Of a stretch of DNA of 64,000 bases, positions 24,081 through 35,165 are shown piece by piece. The stretch comes from Halichondria panicea. Its lineage: Eukaryota > Porifera > Demospongiae > Suberitida > Halichondriidae. The notes below the pieces were generated by a model. It saw only the letters and a program-made list of their open reading frames with translations, was not told the DNA's origin and did not search any database. Within the stretch, counting starts at the first letter, position 1. Every line of letters begins with the position of its first letter. The position numbers were made by a program, and so were the translations under genes. The stretch covers positions 886,002 to 950,001 of the forward strand of contig NC_087393.1 of the NCBI RefSeq assembly GCF_963675165.1. The letters run 5' to 3'.

Positions 24081-25555
24081 ATTATGCCTCGAGGCGTAGC
24101 CGCGCGAGGGATACGGTATAGCTGACTGTGTGTCTGTTCCAACTGTTACTGCTCAATAGTTGTAATGTGACGAAAACTAACAGCTTCTATAGGCTTCTAG
24201 CCACGTTCTCTTGGATTGTGATTCGTGGATTAGCAAACTAAAGCTTCTTTCTCGAGTTATGGCTAGTTTGACTCACATTAAAGGCTGTTGCAGTCTCTTC
24301 AGAATCTTTCATAGCATTATCTGTTCTGTTCGCACAAAGTTTCTTATAAGTTAGTCTTGCACTAAAGCGCTAGCTTTTTGTTAGCTACAAAAGTCAGAAA
24401 AGAGCTGTAAAACTAGCTATACTATAGCAGCCATTGACCTTGCAGACACACCCCTTATTTCTGTGTACGTAATGTGCATGCGCGCTCTCCCCCACGTGTG
24501 AGAGAATAAGATCCAGATCAGATCCAGGGTTTCATCTAGGATAAAAAATTTGGGGGGGAAGATTTGATTTTTTAGACATAAAATGTTTAGCTACGCTCAC
24601 TTTTGTGATTACATGCTTAGTCTAACGCATCACTACCTTATAGCAAGAGTGCATAAGAAGAGAAGAGTGTCGAACTACTGATACTTCTACACAAACACTG
24701 TGCACAAAGTAACATGACTCGCACGTGATAAAGTATTGTAAATTTACTAGTAATCTTCTAGTAAATGTTAACCGTCACGTTTTTAGGGGTGTGGTTATCG
24801 AACAATTCATTGTTTAATGTTCGCGTTCAACGTTCAGAGCTTGTGGAGCTGCTCACTGCACACTGATACGAGACGATCTCTTCACAAAAATTATATAAAT
24901 GAGACAATAGTTGAGTTGATCCTCTTCACTTGCACTCTTTACTCACTATTAACAACTTCTGTGCGTTGCGTAATTATGCGCAAACGTCATTGCGAGTTGC
25001 TCACGTGCAATTGACAGGATGTCATGTTACTTTGTGCACAGTGTTTGTGTAGAAGTATCAGTAGTTCAAAACTCTTCTCTTCTTATGCACTCTTGCTTAT
25101 AGTTAATCACATGAACTAAATGTGATGATGCCATGTAGTACTGATGTGATGATGTCATTTTTCTACAACATTTTGGGGGGGGAAGGTTCACCCCAGCCCC
25201 CCCCCCCCCACTAGATGAAACCGAAGGCCTGAGATCCTTCTGGCAGAATCATCTTTTTCTTGAGGGCCTGGTAAGCTACCATATACTGTAACAATAGATA
25301 TAACAATATGCATGTACACAAGTCTTTTCTTCTCATCTTCTCAGTTATGATAGATATAAATATGCACTGAACTCCAGATTCTGGAAGAATCCTTTCTTGA
25401 GGCCACAAAACACTACAATGATACCATAACAACATTAGATGTATGTAATTACTTTTTATTCTCAGTGGAGGCTAACTTTAATGTAAAATTCATTACAAAA
25501 CACTCTTGAGCGAAAGCATAACATGGCGACAGGCATTAGCACAGTGCAGCTTGCA
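24081..25555. mobile_element. Transposon insertion: CGAGGCATAA MITE plus ~700-bp foldback element
   Basis: The insertion opens with ATTATGCCTCGAGGCGTAGC, the family also seen at 12225-12402 and 40412-41015. A long foldback element follows (about 24530-25222). Its arms start GGGTTTCATCTAGGAT and end CACTAGATGAAACC, with a second inner inverted pair (CTGATACTTCTACACAAACA versus TGTTTGTGTAGAAGTATCAG). The whole block is absent from the corresponding intron of unit 2, so it postdates the duplication or was lost there. Confidence 0.7.
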
Positions 25556-25670
25556 ACACTCGTTGTTATTTGTTATGGTAAATATGTATTAGTAATTATT
25601 GCACGAGTGATTATGCAATAACTGCGTGGGAGAAGCATAATTATATAAAATTATAGTTATAATGAGATTC

Positions 25671-26931
25671 ATGCATTCTGTATTCCTTATTTTGATACCA
25701 CAAAAAAGTGAGTTGTAGGAACAATATAAAAGACATCATTCCAACTTTCGTCCAAGCTTTCCTGTGCAAATATATGGCATATTGCACTGCAGTAACTTCG
25801 ATGTGTACCTGGCTTCACTGTGCAATATGCCATATATTTGCACTGTGGTTTCTTTGATCTTTTGCTCAAACATGCAACAAATGACCCAATAAAGGATGGC
25901 CAGGAAACGAACAATTATGTGATGAAGTCTAGGACCTTAGCTGTACAAGATTACTGTTTTATTACTCTAACCATTACCCACTATAACAATTTGCTGTTCT
26001 ATTAATCACCACAAACCCACCACCTTATGTTATTTTGGGTATGTTGTAGCTTGGTCATTCACCTACACATTGGTATCAGCACCATTTCTTAGAAATGTTC
26101 CAATCGAAAGATATTTACATTTAAGTACAGCTACTCACAAATTTGTGGTAATCTACTGGATGCACTGTATTATATAGGTGATGTATCAACCAATCCAAGT
26201 GTGGGTGATGTAATCTACTTTCTTGATAGATTACGTTACCTACGCTTGGATTGGTCAGTGTGCAAATTCCAAGCTTGTGACAGATACAGGAAGTCACGTT
26301 ACTCTCTGCATACATCTGATGTACAGTATGCCTACGTTCGATACTCTCTTCTTTATCATAATTTATACTCTTGCTTATACATAAGTCACCCTATTATATA
26401 TAGGTGATATACTTATACATAAGTCACCCTCTTATATAGGTGATGTGCTTATATCCCTTTACTGGTCAAATTGTTGTAAATTTTACAACAACAATCTGGG
26501 AGGGAGCGTGCTATCAACTTGTGAATGTTGCATGATATTGGATTCTGTGGCAGATTGGATAGTGTCATGAATGCGATTATCCTTTGAAGTTCTGCTGAGC
26601 TGTTGAATTAGGACACGTGGACAATTATACACAATAGATTCATTATATCAAATGTGTGGTCGCCTGCAACTAATAATAACACTTCACTAAATCATTATGT
26701 GGGAACAAACAACTAAGCCGCCGTTAGCTGGAAGGGCGTGGGGAGAACACTGGGTCACTCTATAATTATACACAGTTGCAGTTATACATGTATACGTAGA
26801 ACATGTTCATATTCATGAATGAAAATGTAGCCTTTTGTAAAAATTACGTGCTGCTGATATTCCTACTATTCACTAATATATACGTTTTGGCCTAAGGCTA
26901 ACTAACACGATGTCACTGTTATCTCGGTCTC
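25671..26931. other. Spacer between duplication units, upstream part
   Basis: No gene was recognised. It contains a foldback near 25745-25845 (GCAAATATATGGCATATTGC and its complement). A half-copy of the MULE-like element seen at 44813-45133 lies at about 26175-26350 (GCTTGGATTGGTCAGTGTGC). A small direct repeat of CTTATACATAAGTCACCCT lies at about 26372-26450. Confidence 0.55.
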
Positions 26932-27366
26932 CTAAACTCGGTTGTACTGGCCTTGAGCTATCATCACTTGAGCCACTACGAACCTGACCGATGCAACGAT
27001 TCTGTCTCCTGTCGCCATGATTGGAAAATTATCAGGGTCCCCGGTTTCTGTGGCAACCAGATACTTCCCGTTGCTAGCTCGCATAACAATCACTCCCGGA
27101 CCATTTATATCCACAGTAAATTTGCTTGTTGGTTCAATCGTATCGCTCGAAACCACAATTTCGTCGGTGCTGCTCTTGTAATTAGCGTACTTTCCGTTGT
27201 CTGTTTTGAACGAGTAGGTACCGTCAGAATTTGAAACAACCGCCAACTGGCAATATCCGTCAGCCACTATCTTGTCAGCTTCAAGACGATCTCCATGTCT
27301 TGCGATTCGGCTGACATATTTCCCGTTGTAGGCTTGGAGGGTGATCCTGGACAGGGTGAGGGCCAT
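26932..27366 (-). CDS. Fascin-like beta-trefoil protein, single exon
   Basis: An intronless ORF of 144 residues. Three evenly spaced NGKY motifs (residues 14-17, 57-60, 99-102; spacing 42-43) mark the three lobes of one beta-trefoil, as in fascin domains. Fascin itself has four such domains and bundles actin; one lobe set alone could bind carbohydrate, lipid or actin, so no activity is assigned. It has no signal peptide or TM segment. A TATA-like TATATATAAAG lies about 75 bp upstream of the ATG on the same strand (27442-27452). It sits in the spacer between the two duplicated units and has no second copy. Confidence 0.8.
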   Translation of the reverse strand: MALTLSRITLQAYNGKYVSRIARHGDRLEADKIVADGYCQLAVVSNSDGTYSFKTDNGKYANYKSSTDEIVVSSDTIEPTSKFTVDINGPGVIVMRASNGKYLVATETGDPDNFPIMATGDRIVASVRFVVAQVMIAQGQYNRV

Positions 27367-27441
27367 TGTTGACCAGAGAGACTTTGAGAAGAGTTCTTGG
27401 TTGTGATCTGATGCTTTTTGTCAATTGTCAATTTTCACTGG

Positions 27442-27452
27442 CTTTATATATA
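27442..27452 (-). promoter_or_regulatory. TATA box of the fascin-like gene
   Basis: CTTTATATATA on the plus strand reads TATATATAAAG on the coding strand, about 75 bp before the ATG. It is the best TATA-like signal placed correctly for any gene in this window. Confidence 0.5.
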
Positions 27453-27631
27453 ATTGGATATACTCCATCCTATAGTTTACAATCACCAAAGAATGCATGG
27501 TTAGCTTCCTCTGTGTCTGAGTGCTCTTCAGAATAATTAGCGTGTAATTTTCGAGGGTTATTATGTGGTTTTCGTGGTTGAATCATTGAGCACGAATATT
27601 TTACCCACGAATGAAATGAAGCTATTGTTAT

Positions 27632-30600
27632 GGTGCCCTTGTGTGGGTTTGTGGTGTGAGATGTGGTCAGTGTGCCTGCCTGTGTAGGGGTTGGTACTCA
27701 TTGCTACCATGTTAGGTTACTACTTCATGTGTGGTGGACGAGGTATGGTCGTTAATATATGAGACAATTGACTCTGTACATTAGAGTGTCCTGATGAAAG
27801 GGAAACACTCTAATTTTTTTTCGACACTCTATTTCGCTGTGTCTATAATTATAGATGTTATTGTACTCTGTTTCCGATATGGCCAATTGATTTCAAGTTT
27901 GGATTTCTTGACCACCGAATTCGTGTGTATCCGCCCGCATGTATGCACAGTACATGTATATGTCATATACTATATAACATGCGGCTGTGTGTTTAATATG
28001 CTATTGTTTCCTCTATTATTTGTGATGATAAATGTCTGAGCACCAGTGTGTATTGGGCTTTCGACATGTGTCTATCTAAATCCCCCACGTACTTTGTCTG
28101 TATATTATTTTCCTCTTTCCTTCGCAGGCCAGCAGCACCATCAGCAAGTTGCTGTCTGAGTACCAACAGTCTCTCAACATCATTATAGTGATGTAATCAT
28201 GCACTCTGTGTGTGCGTGCGTGCGTGTATACAGTGGCAGCATTCAAGTGACTAATGAGATCACAAATATTTCTTTGTTCTTCTTACTGTTGCTAGACAGA
28301 CCGCCCCCTGCCAAGTGGAGCCCCTTTATTATGAGGGGTTGTTTTGTTTCACAAACTGTACATTTGGGACTTGATAGCCTGGCCTTTATATCACTGTTGA
28401 CCTTTCCTGAGGGGTGGCCAGTAAGGGAGAGTCCACTAGCTGTAATTTGTGTCCCGCTTTAATTCCTTCACCATTGACCAGCTCAGACGATGAGTACACT
28501 CGGAGAAAAGAGATGATCGAGGAGCTCGATGTAAAGTGAGTATAATAATTATATAATCAGTCGACTCAGGTCAATAATAATTATTGTTGATTATTTTTCA
28601 CAGGTATGAACAGTTGAGCAAGTCACGACGGACAGGCTGGTCCACAAACACACCGAATGGGGGGAGCACTGAGCCATGGGAGGGGGGTGCTCCAGGCACC
28701 GCCCAACGACTATCGATGGATGAGATTCGCCGTGAACAGCAAGAAATGATCACTGAGCAAGACCAAGGACTGGAGAACCTGTCCAAGGCTCTGCGTAGAC
28801 AAGCCGAGATGGGGCTGGCCATGCAGGGCGAAATTACTGAGCACAATGGTGAGTCTTTCTTTTGCCTCGATCCCAGTTCTCCCTTCCTTACGGCCTGGAA
28901 TCGAGGCTAGCTTTTCTTACACTATATAATCATCTCATGTACTGTCGGTTTGCGTGAGCCGTACATGTACTTGCTCTCACGTATACAGTGGAGCCGAGCC
29001 TAATATCTTTTTAGCAGACCGATTTGGGGAGCAATTTTTGGCTATTATAAGAGGTGGCCTTTTTGAGGGATTGTTTGTACACAAACTGCTCATTTGGAAC
29101 CTGGCCTTTATATCGCAATTGGCCCTTCTTCAGGGGTGGCCATTAAAAGTAGTTCCACTGTATAGGCTACTGTGACCAATGTAATGTAATATATAGCCTT
29201 GAGCTTATACGCACATGTAGCAATGTGTTTATTGATTAAGGTAACTGTACCTCTGATCACTTTACACTGGAGACTAATGATCGTGGTGGTTGTTGCTCCA
29301 TGCAGCCCTGATTGACGAGATAGATGGTGCTGCCACCAAGACTGATGACAAGATACGCTTCCACACACGGAGGGTGGAGGAGGTACGGAGAAAAGACAGC
29401 TGCAAGTGCACTTGTGGTGAGTTACCAGCGCAACGTGTCGGTAAAAATGAAATTTCATGCTTTTAGTTTGGAATGCTAGCTAGGCCAACCTTACGTACAG
29501 CATTGCTACATGCACATCTAATCCTACCACCCACACACTCTGGTTACTATTAGGTTACTATGCCATAACTGTACCTTTACCACCAGGAGTATTCATGCAC
29601 TCCTGATACCACACACAGCATCACTACATGCACAGCTAGTCTATTAACCCCCCCCCCCCCCACACACACACACTCTGGTGTCGGTTAGGCTCTACGTACA
29701 ACTGTACCTTTGTGTATACCACACACAGCATCACTACATGCACAGCTAGTCTATTACCCCCCCCCCCCCCCACACACACACACTACAGCTCTGGTGTCCA
29801 CCATTCTCCTGCTGTTACTGGCCATTATTGTCATTGCAGCCGTACCCTACGGGGAAAGGGATAGCTCAATCGAACATTGTCTGTGTTTGTGTGTGCCATT
29901 ATAAGTTAAATGTTCACTCTTATTGTGTTTATCCATGTCAATTACAGTGTTGATGTAGATCTAATGGATATTGAGTGTACTTGGAAAAGAGCATGTTAGC
30001 TATTTGCTAGAATTAAGAGCGAGCAGGCAGCGCACAGCATGGACAAGGTGAAGTCGAAGGTGAACGAAGGGACTAAAGTACCAGTGGACCAAACTAAACA
30101 GCGACCAGGCTCAGCCAAGAAACCATCTCGTAAGATTATAGAGTATCTAGGTACACAATTATATAAACACTGGCTAGCAATGTCCTCTTGTTTCTCTATT
30201 AGACTCTCGTCGTAAGAGACCTCCGAAACGTCTTTCCCAGCGGCCCAACGATGTGTACATCAATCGTTCCTCCCAGTTTGCAGGGCAGCTGTCTCGTTGC
30301 AAGAGGCTTTTCGATCAGGGGTACGTACATGTGTGTGTGTGTGTTGTGTGCGCGCATAGATACTATACATTTATGGTGTGTGGGTGTGTACAGTGTTATT
30401 TATAGTTGTGGGTGGATAGAATTGTGTCCACTGCTCGCATTACTAGCTCACTTAAATTGTGTGTGTCTTGGTTATAGTAATGTATTGTGTGTGTGATGCT
30501 ATAGCCATTACTGACCCTCCCCCTCAGGTTCCAAGAGGTAACGGTACATGGTCTAGGTGCTGCAATCCATCGAGCTATCAATCTGTCGTTGCAGCTGCGA

Positions 30601-30860
30601 GAGAACTACACCCTCTCCACTCACACCACCACCTCCACTGTGCAGCTGGTGGACGACCTGGAGCCATTGACAGATGTACGTGAGTGGGTAATGGTCTTCT
30701 CATTAACTTCCTACAACTGGCCTGCCTAGTTGTTTTTTGAAGCATTACTACAGCAAGAAATGAAATATGAATGTGCACATAATTATGCTACATTATTGCT
30801 GTTATTTGTTACGGTAAAATATAAATTATATATAATTATGCAAAATTCTGTATAATATTG
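27632..30860 (+). repeat. Segmental duplication, unit 2
   Basis: Direct copy of unit 1 beginning GGTGCCCTTGTGTGGGTTTG. Exonic identity is very high by eye and introns are also alignable, so the duplication is fairly young. Differences include small deletions in STX8 exon 3, a lost G in STX8 exon 7, loss of about 190 bp around 22890-23040, and an expanded (C)n(AC)n tract that is itself duplicated (29647-29672 and 29756-29784). Confidence 0.87.
28128..29904 (+). pseudogene. STX8-like copy 2, 5'-truncated and damaged
   Basis: It corresponds to STX8 exons 3-7 (remnant from 28128; 28482-28535; 28604-28848; 29306-29416; 29789-29904). Exons 1-2 were not duplicated. Exon 3 has lost internal codons together with its donor, so it runs into a stop after ...YQQSLN. 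The last exon has four rather than five G residues after CCCTAC, which shifts the frame and replaces the short tail with a longer Cys-containing one ending at 29904. Exons 4-6 are intact. It could be reached only by splicing from exons 1-2 of the left copy, so a pseudogene is the simplest reading. Confidence 0.8.
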
Positions 30861-31231
30861 TTATGTTGCAGGATGTTGACTATCAGACTCAGTCGAGGCC
30901 CAGTTCTGCCATTCACATTCGACTCTCTCGACTCTCCCCACCACCCACACCACCCTCACTTCCTACACCACCCTCACACCCTACACCATCCTCACACCTT
31001 ACATCATTCTCACACCCTACACCACCCTCACACCCACCATCTTCACTCCCTACATCATCCTCACTTCCTACACCATCCTCACACCCTACACCATCCTCAC
31101 AAACTGCACAGCCCTCACAGTCGTCAACAAAGCAGAGTGGGCGGAGAAAGAGCTCAGGAAGCAAGAGTTCTGGTGGCAAAAGTTCAGACAGAAGCTCCAA
31201 AAGTAAAGACTACACAGCTAGAACTTTGTGA
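30039..31231 (+). CDS. POP7: RNase P/MRP subunit POP7 (Rpp20) with long Ser/Pro tail
   Basis: Four exons: 30039-30129, 30203-30320, 30528-30675, 30872-31231. They encode 238 residues in consistent phase. POP7 is an Alba-fold protein that pairs with POP6/Rpp25 and binds the RNA of RNase P and RNase MRP. The family core is clear: RRKRPPKRLSQRPNDVYINR, then VTVHGLGAAIHRAINLSLQL, then TSTVQLVDDLEP and SSAIHIRLSRL. Human POP7 ends soon after the last segment. Here about 95 further residues follow, made of Pro/Ser/Thr/His repeats from a degenerate 12-15-bp minisatellite (30950-31110), then a Ser/Lys/Gly-rich tail. Residues 1-30 are basic. This is the only complete POP7 copy in the window. Confidence 0.88.
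30945..31115 (+). repeat. Coding minisatellite in POP7 tail
   Basis: Degenerate repeats of CCCTACACCATCCTCACA and variants, 12-18 bp and all multiples of three, so the reading frame is kept. Confidence 0.75.
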
Positions 31232-31645
31232 TACATGCAGCTTGTTGTTATTATTATTATTATTATGCACTTATTAATTTTACTAATTGTATTATATGAA
31301 TTTTGTGATTTGTATAATTATAGAGGTGTTATGTGGGACATGTGTTCTTTATAATTATTTGAGACCATGAAGATTTGCATGTATATTATTATTCCAGGGA
31401 ACTTGTATAGTGCTGGGGGCCTGGACTATGCCTGCACCAAAATTTAGATGGACTCATTACTGCATGGTTTTATGACAGTTGAAAGTGACGGATAATTATG
31501 ATTTTAAACAGACATTGAGTGGTGTACTGGTGTACCAATTAACTACACTCCAATTAACTTCAGTACATGTGGGACATGTACAACCAATATATAACTAAAT
31601 TAATATTAATGGGTTCTGTTCTGCGAAGAAAAATGATTTCGTGTT
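31232..31645. other. Convergent 3' interval between POP7 and the M6-like gene
   Basis: AT-rich, with an (ATT)n run right after the POP7 stop (about 31248-31265). No coding feature seen; it should hold both 3' UTRs. Confidence 0.6.
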
Positions 31646-32644
31646 TCACCGTGAGTTCTTTGAGAAGAAGCCATCTTGTTTTTGTGTCTGTCTGTAGTCG
31701 TAGTAGTCTCTGCCATTCACAAACTTGGCCGCATGAAGCACTAGGACAATGATCTGTATAAGGAGTACATAAGTGTGGTGTGACTGCATTGAGGTATGTG
31801 TGACTATAATATTATTATTTAATTATACAGTGAAATCTATCCTTGGGCAGACTAAACAATGGATGTATTAAAGAGGTGACTGCTAGACACAGGTCGAAAC
31901 ACATGCTATGGATACTTAGAAGCATATTGACCTTAATTGCTGTATTATAGATATAGAGTGTGACTCATGTATAGGGGGCCACAGTAGACTGCTTTTGTCA
32001 AGTTCACATTATTTTATTACAACGGTACATGTACGCTTGTCTGTAACCGGCTAAAATACAAGTAATAAATGAATGCACTGCTTTGCACTTACCAGCGCTA
32101 TGATTATGAGAATTGCAAACACCAGTGATACACAGAAGGCCAGTCCAGTGGTGAGTGCCTGAGGGAGGTTCATTAATAGTACCGATATTATACAGTATGC
32201 ACGTGTCCTTACCGTTGGACAAGCTTGTTCTAAAACTTGGCCACAGATCTCGTACCTATTGAACCCTATTATAGACACAAAGAAGTCATCAATCAAACAA
32301 ATCATTTCATGGTCGTATGCAGTTAAGTGCTCTGAATGTACACTGTACATGTTTGGGTTCTTCAAAGCATGCATGCAGCAGCATAATTATTAATGCATGT
32401 CTTCGAGCACTTCTAATGGTGGCATTTCTGAGCACTCTGCCTAAATTCTAAATTAGTGTTTGTTTGTTCACCAGAATCCACATATGTGACACAAGCATCG
32501 CGAGCCTCTGGGCAAGTGATGAGCCATTGAAGGTAGAAACTTAACACTCCTCCCAACCCAATGGAGATTATTAGCCATACCAGTATCAGGACAAACGTGG
32601 TAGCCATTACCTGCATGTGTGTGTGCGTGTGTGTGTGTGTGTGT

Positions 32645-32712
<68 letters not shown>

Positions 32713-34910
32713 CGTGTTGGTATTGACAGGTGTACTCTTGGTATTTAGTAGAAATGCTTCTAACATCTTAGTGAGGGATGGTGAACTTTGCAATAGCTAG
32801 ACACGTTCCAGTAAAATCATTCGGGTGTGTCTATGTGCTATAAGTGTTCTTGGCAGCGATCAATAGCCGCCCGACAAGATCACAATAAGCAAGAGGTGTA
32901 GGGAGTGTTCAATGCCCGCCTAAGTGGAGTCTAGTGTTTGCATTAGAGTCTACATTGCATATTTCCTATACATTATGCGTGCAACTTAATTTCGAACATG
33001 AGTGTCACAGCGCCTAATGCATATACCAAGTAATCACCGTGAAAGCTTTCACATAAGACATACGGTAAACATTAACATTATACAGAGCATGCATATGTAC
33101 ACATGTGAGTAGATGTAGAGAGTGTAAGTATAGACTTACTGCAATATTGAGGCAGTAAGATCTGACACAACACTTGACAGCACCGTGAAACAGTATGTCA
33201 CGGATATAGCCTGTGATGCAGTAGCTGGAAATAGTGAACAACACCAGAGGCACAATCGTCAGCACCACAGCTATTCCCACCACTGGACCCATCACGTTCA
33301 CTTCAGTCCTGCATGATGGAGGGAGGAGGAGGGCTAGTTGAGATCTACCCGACACAGTAACTTATATTAATTGTTGTGTACGCTTTGAATGCACGAACCG
33401 TGACTACTGCCGTGTCTGTTACCATGGCATGGTTGTCAAGTAATGCTAGTAGACAATGACCCACTGTAACACCCAACTATTGGCAGCCACAACAAGCTAT
33501 GGACATCACTTTGAATGCATAGAACTCTGCATGGGAACGGCAAACTGTAGATAGTCGCAACTATTGAGGTAGGTGGGCGTTGAGGGGGCTGCTTGAGCTA
33601 TGCATAGTATGCATGGGTTATAGAGACAATAATCATGTTTTTAAGGCTTTGCAGTTTCTAACCTGTTGTGATAGCCAAACTTACGTCAACTTACACCCCT
33701 ACACAACAACTTGAGTAAATATGTGGTTCGATGTCAAAACAATAGATAACAATGTTGTCTGGAAAGTAGTTATGATTTAACTTGGAGGGAGAGAAAAAAG
33801 CACAGGAAACCAACTTTGAACCATATCCAGTGGGTTTAAAATTGAATTACCTATATCTTGTACTGAATTGCAGCAACAAAGATCCCAAGTACGTTATTGT
33901 TTACTGCAATCGGACTATCTCGATTTTACAAACATACACCTTGAGCAGAAATGTGCGATGGAACAAACTTTCTGTTTGCTGTTAGAAACCAACACTATTT
34001 TTATCACTTCCTATATTATAGTTTCATTTTGTACACAAGTTGGTCATGGTTTTGTAAACACATGAATCGTTTCTTTCCCAATTAATTAACAGGACGGAGA
34101 TACTAAAGACTTCAACAAAGTGAGTCTCTTGTAAAACCTTTTAGCACAATCTCTATAGCACTGTAAAAAATGATGTGTGGTTTTCACGCAAAGTTGTCAG
34201 TTTTTGCCTGATATTTGCCACTATAGTTACGCACTTGCGTGAAAAAAACCACACATCATTTTTACAGTATGTGGAACCTCCGATAAAAGACCCTCCCAAT
34301 AAAGTATTAGGACACTGTATCCTATAAGCAGAGTGCAACATTAACTTTCAATGTCAAGATAAAACAACCCAAAAAAGTAAAATAGACAAACTTACATTAG
34401 TCCCAAAATTTCCTTTATATATTCATGCTGAGGTTCCACTGTATTTATACTAAAAATGAAAATTGATAAATTAAAGTGGATCATTCTACTCCTAACTCGC
34501 TAAAGTCTACTGCTATTATAAATGCAGACTGTTTTACGGAGCCCACAATAACAATACTACATGCAGTCAAGCATTACCCATTCTGCAGTCCAGAGATATT
34601 GTTGAGCTGAGAGACTCCATAGAACCCAGTGATGAAAAATCCTCCGAGATTAATGGCAGTGAAGATGAATGCAACCAGTGTGGTGAAGGGGGTGCTGTAA
34701 CAGCAGCTCTTGCAGCACTCCTCACCTGCATTGCATGCAGAGGCGTTATGAAGCAAGTTAGCACAATTATGCATGACTACCCAGTGTAGACACTTGGATC
34801 ATAGAAATTCCTAGCTACTTTACTACACATGCAATAGACATCAACTGCGGCACAAACAGCTACTATTACACACAAGCTAGCATTATAATGCACTTACAAT
34901 CAAAAGGCAT
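31646..34910 (-). CDS. Myelin proteolipid / M6 (PLP-DM20-GPM6) family tetraspan protein
   Basis: Seven exons: 34898-34910, 34578-34725, 33140-33308, 32472-32610, 32213-32265, 32093-32158, 31646-31753. They encode 231 residues with all phases matching. The N-terminus MPFDCEECCKSCC parallels the cysteine-rich, palmitoylated PLP/M6 start. Four TM segments fall at about residues 18-40, 61-84, 114-138 and 176-203. The TM2-TM3 link has the family-like SYCITGYIRDIL and KCCVRSYC. The second extracellular loop holds paired cysteines (ITCPEARDACVTY, YEICGQVLEQACPT), as in PLP. The C-terminal cytoplasmic tail is short and Tyr/Gln-rich (GRDYYDYRQTQKQ). The 13-nt first coding exon also matches PLP/M6 genes. 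Assignment rests on motif layout and topology seen by eye; a claudin or tetraspanin is less likely. Confidence 0.8.
32612..32710. repeat. (TG)n microsatellite ahead of M6-like exon 4
   Basis: About 100 bp of TG repeats, on the coding strand (CA)n running into the exon 4 acceptor TGCAG. Confidence 0.8.
34160..34268. mobile_element. 109-bp foldback MITE in M6-like intron 2
   Basis: The arms ACTGTAAAAAATGATGTGTG and CACACATCATTTTTACAGT are inverted over about 30 bp. No coding capacity. Confidence 0.75.
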
Positions 34911-35165
34911 AATTTTCTGAAGCCAGTGTTTAGTTCTTTCTTCTATAGTCTCTCTTGTTCTGTACACAATCAACAACTCTAGTCACTCAGGAGTCTTGCC
35001 AAGCCACAGTGTGCACAGTGCCATTACAAAACTTCCGGGACACACCTTAGCCACACACTAAAAATGGGCTATCTCGTAGATTGAAAGTATAGAAATCTGA
35101 TCTTCTGTTGTTGCAACTAAACTTGTCTCTCATTACCAAAAGTACCAGTGCAGCATGCATCCAAG
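34911..35165. promoter_or_regulatory. Divergent M6-like / PRKDC promoter
   Basis: Only 255 bp lie between the two start codons. It contains ACTTCCGGG (about 35030-35038), an ETS-type core motif common in housekeeping promoters. No TATA box was identified. Confidence 0.45.

Larger units (their letters stand above)
20981..25670 (+). repeat. Segmental duplication, unit 1 (interrupted)
   Basis: From GGTGCCCTTGTGTGGGTTTG (about 20981) the sequence matches unit 2 at 27632 through STX8 introns and exons 3-7, the STX8-POP7 spacer and POP7 exons 1-3. Similarity pauses at about 24081, where about 1.47 kb of transposon sequence is inserted. It resumes weakly at about 25560-25670 (GTTATTTGTTATGGTAAATA) and stops before the position of the last POP7 exon. 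Right boundary approximate. Confidence 0.85.

Noticed and set aside
25211..25435. Minus-strand ORF ending in ALKKKMILPEGSQAFGFI
   Set aside because: It overlaps the end of the foldback element; no splice or family evidence.
30913..31200. Minus-strand ORF with GVGCEDGVGSED repeats
   Set aside because: Antisense shadow of the POP7 exon 4 coding minisatellite.
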